Numbered from the stretch's first letter, positions 49,801-63,287 are shown. The stretch: DNA of 64,000 nt from Syngnathus acus (GCF_901709675.1 NC_051102.1:3395912-3459911); one strand, 5' to 3'. The notes: generated from the sequence alone by a model not told the origin. A program made the numbers and translations.

Positions 49801-51353
49801 GTCGCAAATGGGTAAAAGTGACAGTTTTAGACGATATTGCATATCGTCTATTTGCTCAGGTTTGCCTCACCCTAGGAATGTGCTTGATGTGACTGCGAAA
49901 TTCCAAAGCTATTTCCAGTGCATCTTGAATGAGGTAATCAGCCAATCAGTTGGTGATGACATACGGATGCTGAAAACGACTAACTTCTATGACACAATAA
50001 TTTAGTTGACTAGTTGTTGCACTCAGCCCCACCCACCAAACTCCCGAGCTGCAACTTCTACTGCTACGAATCGTTTTTTTTCCTCTCTTTCATTTTAAGT
50101 TGATATTTTTCACACGGAGCTAGACAAGGGAATCAATTAGTTAGAAACAGCAAGATGACCGAAGCAAGACACGAATAAACAAACAGCCGTGATTAAAACA
50201 TCATGATTAACGATTTTGACGGCTCATAAACTCACACTGTGTTGCTTTTTGACTGTCAGTGAATCCATAAATCAGAATTAAAAACATACCATCGGTCTTA
50301 GATGAGCGACACAATGTGATTGCTTGTTCGTTTATGTGTGCCCGGCGATTGGCTGGCAACCAGTTCAGGGTGTAGTTACTAAAATGTTGATGGTTCTGCT
50401 CATGTTTCATAAATGAGACCCTTGTAATATTATGAAGCATAGATTTGACATTTTTGATCTGCAATTCAGCACAAACGTGATGTTTTTGTGAACTGTGATG
50501 TGTAGAAACTAACAGCATGAATGAAATCACAATAACATAAAATAACTTAACAGTAATTTGACTAAAGGCAAAGTTACGAAGCTGCATTTAACAGATACTC
50601 ATGCTAGGTATCTTACGGCATTCCTTGCCAGCTGTGCAGTATTCTCCTCGTATATTAATTATTCATAATGGTGGTGTGTGGCATATGAATACAGAATGAT
50701 TTTCAGAATAAGGAGTGTTTCTAGATGGGGATATGAATCTGGGTTATTATTTATATTTTAATTTCAACAGAAGCCTGCAGGAAAGCAAGATTTCAATGTT
50801 GGGCATCCATTATCTGTTTAAAATCCATGCATTGTATATGTTGCTTGTTGTCTTGTACAGAAGAGGAGTGTTTGTAACCGTGCCATTGCCATTTGTTGTT
50901 TAAATGAAGCTCAACTAAAACTAAAACCACACATTTTCTATTACGTTTCTCCTTTTTTGAGTTTTTGATGATTTGGAGTAGGCCTGGACAAAAATAAAAC
51001 TAATCGGCATTTCAATTTAGTCTTCTCTCGAGTTTATAATCGAAGAAAAATTATAAAAGGGCCACTGACATGGATTTTTGTTTTAGGGTTTTGACCATAG
51101 TTATGCATCCCCACAATCCCAAAAGTTATGAGAATGCAAATGCACTGTTTTAGCAGATCAGTTTGTGACATTGCTAACGCCACCTTTTTCGGTTTGTGAT
51201 ACCACTAACTCCACCTTCACTCCAGCCTCACAGTTTGTAACCCATCCCCCCACCGAACTTTCAACATAAACTAAAAACAGCCTATTTCTTCTCTTTACAT
51301 CCACAGAATGGCTTGGACTTAATGCATTGAGTATGTCCAAACCTCTCCCAAAA
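46823..51353 (-). other. astn1 intron continued
   Basis: Contains a short LINE-tail scrap at 50336-50378 (GATTGGCTGGCAACCAGTTC). No exon recognised; reading frames such as 50207-50587 (-) have no domain support. Confidence 0.55.
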
Positions 51354-51475
51354 CGTATCTTAGTTTGTGGCAAGCATTTTACTGACGGCTGCTTGAGCAA
51401 TTTGGGACAGTTCAAATGTGGATTAGCAGGATCTCTTTCACCTTCCTCTGGATCAATAGCAATTCTCTCTGGAAC
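51354..51475 (+). pseudogene. THAP-like zinc-finger fragment
   Basis: Reads RILVCGKHFTDGCLSNLGQF and on to GSIAILSG. C-x2-H followed by F, a downstream F, and a position resembling the AVPTIF end motif are the C-terminal half of a THAP (C2CH) DNA-binding domain. The N-terminal C-x-C pair is not in frame upstream. Probably a transposon-derived relic. Confidence 0.45.
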
Positions 51476-51773
51476 AGCAAGTGGGTGCGCCATGGTCAGA
51501 CATACTCATTCGAGTGACCGCGCGGAGCAGAACCTATAAATAAAACATCTGTAGGAGTGGACATCCAGCAGGGGAATGCATGCGTCATTATTTCTTAAGG
51601 TGCTTAAGAGTCGTCGTGGAACAGGGGAAGCAAAAAAGTACTGTAGAACAGGCGAGCCTTGGTAATCAATATTCAGCATATTCTTATTTTCCTTTCTAAG
51701 GAATGTATTTTCTCATCCTTTTAATATATAAAGTTGAGTTTTCAAGGATTTAATTAATTTGACTTTCAAACTA

Positions 51774-52108
51774 CTTAAAACTTTGTCCTTATATAAGGCG
51801 CACCGGACTATAAGGCGCACCATTAATGCATCATGTCAGATTTTTAATCCAAATCAAATCATTCTCCAGTTTATCTTTTTCATTTAAACTTCAGACGAAA
51901 CAAATTACTTTATAATCACAAAATAATGATCCATAGTCTTTTTGATTCATGATTCATAGTCTTCAGCGGGCCACTTCTGATTGATTTCATGACACAATGC
52001 TTCGGGCCAGTTTAAATTTAGGAATTTGGTCCATATATAAGGCGCACCGGACTATAAGGCGCACTGTCGGTAGGTTTTTAGATGCGCCTTATAGTCCGGA
52101 AACTACGG
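51774..52108 (+). mobile_element. TIR MITE (family 1, second subfamily), left end lost
   Basis: The right terminus is intact (TTATAGTCCGGAAACTACGG followed by TA) but the left inverted repeat is missing. The interior shares TGACACAATGCTTCGGGCCA with the inverted copy at 55637. Confidence 0.8.
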
Positions 52109-53292
52109 TATTTAAGTGGTTGCGTAGCACAAGCCAGCTAACGAGGAAAGTTTTTGTGAATTAATTTCAGTCCTGATATTTCCGAAAGTGAGCTCTCTGG
52201 TATTGTTTGCTTACCTGTAAATTTGCACTGAAGTAAATAATAATTGGAGTCAGCAAGTATCGTGTGATCAATGAATAATGTTTAAAAAGAGAGACACATT
52301 TTAGGTAGTACTTGTGTTGAAGGACAGTTCCTGTTATGGGCTTGATGTAAAATATGCATAGTTTGTTTGGTCACACATACTATTTACCGAGACTGTAGGA
52401 GAACAAGAAAATGTAATGTTAAATGTTAGAAGATTTTTATCTGACTTTGAAACTTAAGAAATAAATTATTAAAAGTGCAGGAGACTGTGAAAAATGGGCA
52501 AACTGGTTTGTACACTGCTGTGCTTTGGATATAGTCATCTCGTGGTGTGTTGCTTATTAACGCAACGGCACACCCCAGGGATGCGGCTGAGAGATAATAC
52601 GACAAACTATTTCTGGGCAAAGACGCACACGCATGCATGAACAGTGCCATGAGACTGAGCGAAAGCGTCTCTTTTTTTTCACCAAGTAGTGTGAGAACAC
52701 GGAACAGCCGCTGGATGTGTTAACGAAGCAATGTGTCAGTCACTTTCTTACTCGCCCTCTATTTGTTCCTATCGCATGTCTATTTCACTCTACTGGATGT
52801 ATGTCGTTTCCATTCGAGGGTCTTTTTTCCCCTCCCTTTTCACTGCCTTTGGGTGTGTCAATGTGCCAACCAATGGAGGGCATGTTCTGATAAACAGCAC
52901 CCTTCAAGCCTACTGTGTCTGTTTTAATGCTAATCAATTTTGCTGAAAATTCTCCTGGCCTACTTATGGTTTCACAACCCTGAGGTCCCTCTTTTAAAAT
53001 CCTCTATTTGCAACTTTTTAACTGGACAGCATTTCTTTTCCCCTTGCAATGTTTCTTCTCCTTTCTCTCATTTGTTTCTCTCTTCTCTACATCCTTCCAC
53101 TTATAAGTTCCCTTTAGCCCAACTTCAAATGACTCTTTTATCTTGTAAAGCTTCTAAAACTCTCCTGTCATCCTTTACTCATCAAATCACCATTCTATTT
53201 TTTTCCACTTTTCTTAAAGGAGAAGTCAAGCAAAAAAAAATACAATCATATGCTTCATGCATGCTCACTAGTCTGAATTCTATTAATTCTGA
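52109..53292 (-). other. astn1 intron continued
   Basis: About 1.2 kb, no recognised element. Confidence 0.55.
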
Positions 53293-53405
53293 TGAACTCA
53301 TTCACTGCCATTGACGCATATAGATGTCAAAATTGTACTTCACTGGCAGCCCAGATAAAATACAACTTTGACGTCTATATGCGTCAATGGCAGTGAATGA
53401 GTTCA
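53293..53405. mobile_element. 113-bp palindromic MITE
   Basis: TGAACTCATTCACTGCCATT at the left is matched by its complement at the right, and the pairing continues through most of a 38-bp arm. I have seen this terminal sequence in other teleost DNA, so it is probably a dispersed element. Confidence 0.75.
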
Positions 53406-53524
53406 TATTGTGATTGCGGGATATAGTAAATTGAGCTGGAGAATGCACCTGTTTTTATCCATCTCAGGGGGGTGGCCATTTTGGCACCTGCTGTCAACTG
53501 AAAATGACATCACAGTGCCTAAGG

Positions 53525-53851
53525 CACAGGTGTCAAACTCAAGGCCTGGGGGCCCGATACGGCCCACCACATCATTTTATGTGGCCCGCGAAGACAAATT
53601 GTGCATCAAATTCGTGTCATTACTGGAATTGCAAATTGTCTTCAATTTTAATATATATATATATTTTTAATATTTGACCAGTTTTTACTCGTCTGATTTG
53701 AAAACGAGTTATTTGTCAGTTTGTTTTGTAGCTTTTACTGTATATAATATGAGGTGCTCATACATTTATTTGGGTTGACAGTCATAATGGCCTTCCGAAA
53801 GAAGCTATGACTACAATGCAGCCCGCGAAATAAATGAGTTTGACACCCCTG
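53525..53851 (+). mobile_element. hAT-type MITE, 327 bp, perfect 8-bp target duplication
   Basis: Ends CACAGGTGTCAAACTCA and the complement of CAGGGGTGTCAAACTCA. GCCTAAGG occurs at both edges (53517-53524, 53852-53859), the 8-bp duplication expected of hAT transposases. Nearly identical in the interior to the copy at 9191. Confidence 0.92.
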
Positions 53852-55636
53852 GCCTAAGGGCTCAGGTAAACATCACTACATACTTGAATTTGGTCATGTA
53901 GCATTCGCAAAATGGCCGCACCTCTCAGGTGAATGAAAACATATTAATATTCAATATTAATCTGAATACTGTGTTTGGACTGGTTGGGTTGCATAAAACC
54001 TACAAATCAAGACAATTTTTGACATGACTTCCCCTTACTCAGGCTATATCCACTTAATTTGGTACCTTATGATTGTCTTTTCTGTTCTTACCTATTTTCA
54101 TAATCTTTGTTTTGCATTCTGGCTTCTTTTTCTTTCACGCCAGATCTTTTGTGACCACCCTTTTTCCTGACACATTTGTTAAACCAGTCTGAACCTGCAA
54201 CCCCACATAGCTGAAGAATATAATCTTGCACCTTTCTCACACCTTTTCTCCTTTCACAGCATACAAATGTAATCGCTTCTGGATAGACTGAGGTAGGAGG
54301 ATGCTGAGTGCATAGAGGTTAGAGGAAGGATTGGAAAGGTGTTTAGATGGAATGAAAAAAAGGAGAACTTTGAGAGGATGGAAATGTGATGCCTTGAGGT
54401 AAAGAATCTGTGTTGTGCAGAGTCGTTTTCCTTCAAATCATGAGCAGGAACTGTGAAACATTGCACTGTTGCTACCAGGCTCCAAAAGGATGGAATATGG
54501 CCACATGGGAAATGGCAACATATGGAGGGTAGATAAAAGAGGAGAGCAATGAAGGAAGGAAGGAAGGGAAGAAGGAAGGAAGGATGGAAGAAGGTATGAA
54601 GCAGTATGAAGCAGACAGAGATAAGGCTATTAGAAAATCCCCATAGGGTGGAAGACAGCAAGTGATTGTGAGATGTATTATTTTGTATTATGTATGCCTT
54701 CACGTGGTGACCCACCTGGGATATGTAAATGAGAGGAGAGAAGGGTGGGGGGCGTGAGGGGAGAATGCTGGTTGAAGAAGAGCGGTGTCTGAATTCAAGG
54801 CTTGGAGGATTCAAAAGCATCAGGTTAAGAAGAGAAAGAGTAGCTCTGCGGGAGCTCCAGGATCACAGTCGACTCTCCAGGCTCAGTAGGATCGATGTGA
54901 GTAGAATATGTAAATGCATGGCGATGTAGGAAGGAGTTTAGAGGGACCAATTGATGGGATAGAAATACAAAATATGATGATAAGAGATCAATTAGATAAA
55001 CGGGCCCCACAATTGATTTTGTATCTGCTTCATTTTTGGGCAGTGAAGTTCATGTTCAAATTACTTTTTCTAGATAACGCTTTTGATCTCGCTTGGTTGA
55101 TTATTATCATGATAGATTTATTGTCAGCAATCGTCAGACTTGCACAGCTCCCTGTATTGTGCCAATTGGCATCCTCCCATATCTGTGCCCTAAAAGCTGT
55201 TTCTTTCTTATCAACCCTTGATAAGATTTAGATTCAGTGGGAAACAAGGGGTCTAGTACAACTCCCGATTAAAAAGTCAACTGATTAAGATAAGGTATAG
55301 AATGGCTATTTTGTAGCAGCTTTGGCTTGCCGAATGTTTTGTCTATTTAGCATTCAGTCTTCCCTTTTCATACCCAAATGAGTCACGAAGGGTAATAAAT
55401 ATCCATTATTAGATGTAATTCATCTTTTTTATGCATCGCTTGGACATGAGCACATTAAATATTAAATCCTTTGATTTCCATACCTGATCATTCACCCTAA
55501 CTATTAAATTACATTCAATGTCCTCTGCATATCTTGTTGTAGAATGTTTTGCTGGCAGGCTAATGTTGGGTCATTACACACACATTCTCCTTCATGTAAG
55601 AAGAGTTTCAAAGTCAGATAAGGGCAAAGGCTTGTA
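53852..55636 (-). other. astn1 intron continued
   Basis: Includes a GGAA/GAAG purine-rich microsatellite (54544-54598). The 188-codon minus reading frame at 54254-54820 is low-complexity Ser/Phe/Pro sequence across this purine-rich stretch and is not a gene. Confidence 0.6.
54544..54598 (+). repeat. (GGAA)n purine-rich microsatellite
   Basis: GAAGGAAGG-type repeats with interruptions. Confidence 0.85.
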
Positions 55637-56049
55637 CCGTATTTTTCGGACTATAAGGCGCACCTAAAAACCTACAATTTTCTCAAAAGGCGACAGTGCG
55701 CCTTACAGTCCGGTGCGCCTTATATATGGACCAAATTCCTAAATTTAAACTGGCCCGAAGCATTGTGTCATGAAATCAATCATAAGTGGCCCGCTGAAGA
55801 CTATGAATCATGAATCAAAAAAGACTATGGATCATTATTTTGTGATTATAAAGTAATTTGTTGCATCTGAAGTTGAAATAAAAAAGATAAAATGGAGAAT
55901 GATTTGATTTGGATTAAAAATCTGCCATGATGCATTAATGGTGCGCCTTATAGTCCGGTGTGCCTTATATAAGGACAAAGTTTTAAAATGGGCCATTCAT
56001 TGAAGGTGCGCCTTATAGTCTGGTGCACTTTATAGTCCGGAAAATACGG
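55637..56049 (-). mobile_element. TIR MITE (family 1, second subfamily), 413 bp, TA duplication
   Basis: Left end CCGTATTTTTCGGACTATAA, right end complement of CCGTATTTTCCGGACTATAA, TA both sides (55635-55636, 56050-56051). Full-length partner of the truncated, inverted copy at 51774. Confidence 0.88.
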
Positions 56050-58244
56050 TATGTGTAGTCTTTTACAGCGCTTCACAATATCATTACATCGTCTATGCTT
56101 ATTTATTTTAAAGACAATCCAGCATTATGAAAGATATTTTAAACTGAATTTACCGCTGAATCTAATTTCGCGTATGCTCAAATTCATTGCCGACATACAC
56201 ACTTATGTGTCTGGGAGAATACGTGAGCCGCTAGATTTTACAGGGGATGCCATGAGTCAAACTTCTCTCCCACTCTTGAAACGGGGAGATGGCTAATTGC
56301 CAACAGCCTCTCAAAATACCCTTGCCTGTTTCCACTCTTTTTGGCAATCCACTACTTTTCTGACAGTAACGCCATGGATAGAAACAGTGTAGTGGCTGTG
56401 GAGACGTTTTTCTGTTGAAGTAGATGTGCTGTGCTATGTCATTAGGTGTGCGGCAAGGGGTTGCCAACGATAATTTAGTTCACGTCAGTCGCATTCAGTT
56501 GACACGGCCCCACCACCAATTGTATTTTTACACAGCCACTCAGCATATTCCCAATGTTATGGTACCATCCATCCTCTTCTATTATTTGTTTAATCTGGGA
56601 CTCCATTGCTGTCCTCACATTCCAAATCTGACATTGTAGTTTGGGGAGGTAATTAATCACTCCAGTTAATACAGGACACTCAATATAGTACTTGTATCGC
56701 TCTCTATTTCACTGACTGACCTGGAGCTTAAGGTACCTTCTTGTTAATTTATACTAGCATAAAGTGAGTTGCAGACTTTAAAAAAAAAAAAAAAAACTTT
56801 TAATGAAGTGGCTTCTCTTTATATTTTTCCAAAATGTGTTTTTAGTAGTATGACAGTGAATAAAATGTCATAGAGTTCAATAATAAAATTATCTATGTAT
56901 TGGTTAAAGAGTTTTTTTTTCTGCTTCTGCTATTAATATCTCTGAAGATATTTTTCTTGCAGTAATTAACAGTGGCAACATAGTCTGAACAACACCCCTC
57001 TAAGTTTTAAAAACAGCTTCCCTGTATGGAGGAACTCATTTCCCACAGTTTGGTTTAGTTGATTAAATTGCCACATGCTCGAGTTTAATAAAGGTTTGGC
57101 AAATTTGAAATGTGTCAGAAATGAACTATATTCTGGCATTGTACATTTTTTGTACATACTTGCTGTTTAATATTACTGCTTCGGAGGAGTCACCTTTTAT
57201 CTCAGTTTGACCTTTGCATTCAGAAATACACAAACATGGTAAAACTGACAAAGGCTGTATTTTTGAATATAATGTACACATGCAGCAACCTATCCTGACA
57301 AAACACTTTAGTATCTCACATAATGTATACTTGCATGCACAGTTACGACTATTCGCTAACAAGCAAACTTTTCTCTCCATTGCTTATTTGAGAGCAGAGG
57401 GCAACATAATGGTGATTTCTTATACTACCATGCAGTGTCAACAAATAACACAATGAATAAAATATAAAGATTAGGAATACATTAACTTTTTTTTTTTACA
57501 ACAGTATGTTATACAGACTTGCCATTGAATGTAAAGAGATTGAAGAGCAAAGGTCAAGTACACAACTGGAGATGGGGATGGGGATAGGTTGCGATTCAAA
57601 ATTGAAATGCATCGGAGCAGCTGTCGCATTTACACATAAAATGGATTCAGGGATGACGTAAAGGAGCACGCAAAGGAGTATGAAAAAAATAACTTGGCTA
57701 CTGCCTTGAATAACTAAATACATGATGGAATAATCAATTTTAAAATTTTAAAAATATTTGAAAAAGTTACTTCTTGGCTACTGATTGATACAAAGTACTA
57801 CTACTTTGATAAAGACTTCTGAAATACTGGTAACTCACTGGTGAAATATTTTTAGAATATTCCCGCTAATTATGTGGTCCTCATGGTGCCTGACACACCT
57901 ATACTATTTTTCTTTTAATAGTGACCTTGAATTAAAATCCCACCACTGGTTTTTACTAACAACTGACAGGACTGACTGTGACTGATTTGGGGGTGGGAGG
58001 TGGGGTGTCGTGTCCAGCTTAACCTAAGCCCTGTGGACCTCCAGAAGTCATCGTAATACCGATTGTGGGAGAGAAGTCCATGAAAAATGCATGCGTCTTC
58101 GGAAAATGTCAACCTTTTGGAGTCTAGTGACATTTTTGACATTCAAGGTGTTACTGAGACTAATTTGGTGTGCGCAATATGTAATTATATTATTCCCGGT
58201 CATACAAAGCTCACCTGGCTGCTTTATTTCTACCTTTAGTATTC

Positions 58245-58362
58245 ATGTTCCTCTGTGACTGACTGACAACCAATGCCTTGTGCCCAAACTCACCTGAGAT
58301 AGGATTCCAGCTCACCCACAACCCTAATGAGGACAGGTGCAATACAAAATGGATGGGCGGAT
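58245..58362 (+). mobile_element. LINE 3' tail fragment
   Basis: Shares CTCACCCACAACCCTAATGA and the AAAATGGATGGGCGGATG end with other LINE tails here. Confidence 0.6.
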
Positions 58363-58439
58363 GAATCGAGGGTCAAGGAAGAATAAAATCTATTAGTGGC
58401 TCAGGAGTAGAAGTCATACCAGTCAAGAAATGCATTTTG

Positions 58440-58630
58440 AAGATGGAAAAAAAACATATATATTTCGCTCTGGAGTATAAGTCAAATATATATTATTTTA
58501 CAAAAAGAGAAACCAAGAACAGTAGAGCTCGGATCCGCTCGGATGTTGCCAGTCTGAGCTGTAATTTTAATGTACGAGACAAACTTGAATATAAATTGCA
58601 GGACCAGAAAAACTATGAAAGGTTTCAACA
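58440..58630 (+). mobile_element. Probable decayed interspersed repeat
   Basis: TCGCTCTGGAGTATAAGTC and GCAGGACCAGAAAAACTATG resemble, from memory, a common teleost repeat built on TATAAGTCGCA motifs. It underlies the start of a 173-codon open frame. Confidence 0.45.
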
Positions 58631-61600
58631 GACAGAGATAACTGAACTTTCCGAGTTAAGTCAGAGTTATCTACAGATGCAGCTCCAGCAGGCATTGATA
58701 GCCTATGCAAAGCAGAGAATGGAATTGATTGAGAGCTGCTGCATAAGAGCAGAAACAAAATGTGACCTGTCTAGGAAGGATTCTTGTCAACAGATGTCTA
58801 TGATATTAGATTCAAGCAAGCCTCAAGGCTGGGCCTGCTGTAGTCGAGCTTTCTACATCCCACATTCAACACATAGCCACGGCACTTTACTATTGCTTTT
58901 GCAAATTGGGCACGTTCTGAGCCAGGGTCTCCAGGGGTGCTGGCACTGGGCATGGTGATGCAGATGCTGGGCAGGGTTATGCCACAATAGTGCTGGCCTC
59001 TCATCTGGCTGCTTGGCTTCCCGACCCAGCCAGTCCCCCAGATTTCCCCCACCAGTGGGGGGAGAGTGTTGACAGGCCAGGGAGGAAACTAGGTCAGGTG
59101 TCTTGGCTTGGGGGTGTGGCGGTTTGGTCCCCTTGGTTCCACTCTTAGTCAATGGAACTTTTTAATCTCAAATTTTTCTGCCTTCTCAACAATTGTTAAA
59201 AATTTACAACTTGTTGCTGGATAGATGAGAGACTGCATCCTGAATACTGTTAACAAGCCATTGAGCAAGACACTGATAGATCACTGGCTCTTTGTTTAGG
59301 AGCAAAGTTACATGTGATGCTTGCTTCTATCTAGTGTGCGACAAATATAGTGTCTATATAGAGCAGAGTGTTTTCCCCTTTAGCGATCATATTGAGTATA
59401 ATAATAATAGATACAAAATACATTAGGACAACGTGAAAATAATTTAAAGGAGAATCAATACTGGTCATTATAAAAAGAAACCTCCCCCATCGTTTCTTTG
59501 TGTTATCTATGGATTGGTGGCGGCGGAGTGAGGGGTGGCGGCAGAGCACAAAATACGACATTAACCACATGCTCCAAGGTTCAGTTTTAATATTATCGGG
59601 TGTAGTAATAAGGTGTAGTAATAAGACACAATGACACGGTGATGTCAATCTTCTTAACGTGTTGTCTTAGCATTCAAATCAAAAAATCAATTCTAGTGTA
59701 ATTATTTTCATGTATTAGAACCTGAACAAAACCAAATCTAAAAAATGCCTGTGTGGATGCAATAGTTGACTAATAATTGAATAAATGTGAAAAGATCCCA
59801 CATGACTCACAAATGTGAAATGATGAATGCAGTTTGGAACGAAAACTGAGAGCAATTTCAGTTTTAACATTCATGAGTCTTCCACTTTGGCTGCTAGGTT
59901 TGGGTTGGATGCTAACACCGCTGCTAAACATTGTTTTTGGATATTTGAAATTTTGATGCATTTGGCTGACTCATGGGCCAGCATTCATTAAAGCTTCTTC
60001 GGGCAACAAGTAATTAAATTAAAATCAAATTAAAAGGGTTTTTATTTCCAAAATAACAGTTAGTGTGCTCACACACATCTGCTCCAATTATGTTTTCTTT
60101 TCAGAAGCACAGAATGTTCAACACTAAACTCAACATCTATCAACATTGGAAATAATTTTAATGCTACTTGGATCATTGCTGGAGTTGCTTGTGCAACCTT
60201 TCACTTAACAGGAAAACCCTGCCTGAGATACATCTGTTGGTAAAATGCTATTAAAATGTGATTGAAATCTGCGACAACAATATTTAATCAATATGATCAA
60301 TATCAATGCTGCATTGCTTTCATTAAAAGAAATTATACAACGACATTACTTTTGAACTAATTTACGGCAGGACGTTTTAACAAAAAATAAACCAGCAACA
60401 TTGTGACACTTTTGTTCACGCAGCACAAAATGTCTTCTGCATCATGTACATTATGTTTACATTATGTTATTCAGTAACACATGCCAACACAAGCAAATTG
60501 TTCCGTGATGCCATATCATAATTAGTTCTACATTATGAATAACAAAATGAATTGTCTTCTTCTTGCATGATGTTTTTCCATCCAATGACATCCATTTGCA
60601 ATGTAATAAATGGATATGCAAGTGAATATTTCATAAGGTTGCACTGGGTCATAAGTGCCCATAATAGAAAAGGGAGGTATGTAGATTTATTCCATTAAAA
60701 GATTCTTCAAGGTCCAGCAACAGCACCCTGCGGGCACCCAAGGCCAGTGTCTACCTCAAGAAGAGATTCACAGAGGTCAGCCAGCAATGCTATTTAATGT
60801 AAAAAAAAATAGGAACCAGGATTTAGATCTATTAAACGAGTCATGAAGATCGCCTACTGTGCTGAAGACCTCACACAACAGGATCCTGTTAATAGGAACT
60901 GTTTTCACCAACCTCTAGCATGAAATATGGATGGGTGAATCAGGCAAAACAACCAATTCTATTATCCTCAAGTGCATTATCAGAACAAAAGAAGACTTTA
61001 TTGATCACCATAACTGCAATGGTATTTCACATATTTTCTTAGCCGCATTCAGAGGCATTGTCTTGCTGTAAACAGAGATTGCACAGACATTTAGTTTGTA
61101 TGGAGGAGTGGTGCCAAACAAATGACTGTGTTTACTTTTTAATTCTCCAAAGAGAGGCAGACATATATAATATGCCATCATCGCAACAACGCTGAAAGAA
61201 TGAAAATGCCTCAACATCAAAAGACATACAGCTATGTAATGTGCCTTGACTGCAGAGAGAAATGGAACCAACAGATTGCAAAGCTGGCAATGTTGCTCAT
61301 CATTTCAGACAATTGTGAAGACAATTGAGACTTTGATGGATTTACCACTAAGACGTCCCAGCTGACTTGACAGCTTTTCTCAACTCTTTAATATCTCTGG
61401 TCTTCCCGCTTCTTACGCTCGGAAACTATCTCTAGGAAAGTAAACAGACAAGACTGACTATTCTAAATGAACAAAGAAAATATGTAATAAGAAGATAGTT
61501 GTCAGAAGGAAATGTTAGCTTTCTTGTTATCTGAATGTTTGTGGTAGAAGAAAGACAAAGCCATGTTGCTTTATTAAACCTTTCTTATGCCATTGATTAA

Positions 61601-63030
61601 AAACATATTTGGATTATGAATCCGTCCGTCCGTAACTTGTATCATTGTACAAGTTTGTGTGTACCTAGACTTCCTTAATCTTTGAGCTGTAACAGTGTTC
61701 CATAAAAATCGAACAAACAGAATACAAAAGAAAACCTTTGGGCGGAGTTAAGAAAACAAAGCACAATGGATACTAAAATTATAATAATAATGACAAGCAC
61801 AATGGCAGGATCAATATGCTCAGTACCTGGGTTTATTGATTGTCGCGGCTGGCTAGACTAGAGTTAAGCAAGGCAGAGCAGAGAAGGAGATGGAGCTTCA
61901 ACCAGCATTGACTTTTATGTTAGTTTTGACAGTGAAATTGTCTCGCTAAATATTTTTTTAAATAATAAAAATATAAAGTGAACATGTTACGTTAATTCCA
62001 GTTCTCTACTTTGGGGTTTATGGGTTAGGGGAGGACTGTATTATGATTTTCTCTTTCCGGCACAAATTAAAATCATCAAAATTTTCAACTGTATAAAACA
62101 AAAAGCAAAACAAATGTGCAAATTAAAAGTTTCAGAGAAGATTCTTTAGAGGTAGACGACATCTCCATTGTTTCAGTTCTTAAGGAACTGAGAAAGGAGA
62201 ACACATTTATCATCCTGTCTTCTAGAGGCAAATGACACCCCCCCCAGACAACCCCACCCACCCAAACACATCCAAACTAGATCTTCCCTGCTGTTGCCAT
62301 TTAATAGCTGCTCCTGTGTCCACATCCTCTTAAATGGATCTCTTTTAATCCTTCTACATTTGGTCTTATTTATTCATGTTGCAAAAAACAAAACAAAACA
62401 AAAACAGGAATAATGTAACTATATTTGCTTTGAGTAATTAGACAGTAATTACGTCCTTTCTGTCTTTCGTTTATTTTTTTTCCATTTCTGTTTACAGGCA
62501 ATGGCTGAAGTGTACTATTGCTACCAATGTTATTGTTATGAGAAGACCCACATTTTCCCTAATGAACAACAATTTGTTTTACTCAAGCACCCTTAGTTGT
62601 CAACCAAAGTGTCCGTCAATTGACCATATTTGTTTGTGCACAAGTCAATTGCCAACGTAGTGAACATTTTGCAAATACCATTTAATACTTGGAGTTGACA
62701 ATTAACAATATGTCATCCGAGTATTATGATAGTTCTATGTTCAAAAGTCCATACATTTCTTAATTTATAATTTCCATCTTTGTTGAAAAATTGCCTTCAC
62801 CCTAATGCTCAGTGACCCCTCAGCAGGAATTCTTTGTTATTATTACATACCCAAAGAGAATAAACATGACACTTTTTTTTTCAATGGCTGGCAGCCTGCA
62901 TGCCCACACCCACCATGGTGTTGGAGTTTGGTAAATAGCTGACAAGTGCAGCAGAGGTTGGAAAATGAGGTCAGGGCATTTCTTTAGCGATAGAAAATAA
63001 GGGAGATACATGCAGAGATGGTGACAAAGT

Positions 63031-63287
63031 CATCCGTCTATCCATTTTTCAATACTGCTTGTCCTATTCAAGGTCACTGGGAATCTGAAGCCCATCCCAA
63101 GTGATTAAGGGTGAGAGGTAAGTTAAACCCTGCACTGATCACATGTCAATCACAGAGATGATACAGAAAATCACTGTTACTCTCTTGACACTCATTAACA
63201 CAGTAATACCTATGGGTGATTCCGTTTTCAAATAATGCAGCATACATGTTTTCGGGCTGTGGGAGGAAGCCAGTGTCGATCGAAAAA
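63031..63287 (-). mobile_element. LINE 3' tail copy, longest in window
   Basis: On the minus strand it runs from CTTCCTCCCACAGCCC through CCAGTGACCTTGAATAGGAC to an AAAATGGATAGACGGATG end, the complete layout of the LINE tail seen at 19787. Diverged. Confidence 0.6.

Larger units (their letters stand above)
56050..63030 (-). other. astn1 intron or upstream DNA
   Basis: Mostly AT-rich. Holds a LINE tail (58245-58362), a decayed repeat around 58440-58630, a GC-rich block at 58810-59160 and a short coding-like stretch at 60716-60775. No astn1 exon was recognised. Confidence 0.5.

Noticed and set aside
54254-54820. 188-codon minus frame
   Set aside because: Low-complexity Ser/Phe/Pro translation of a purine-rich microsatellite region; no domain.
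58437-58958. 173-codon + strand open frame
   Set aside because: Longest non-repetitive-looking frame without a gene, but its first part overlaps a probable decayed repeat, no domain is visible and no splice or promoter context supports it.
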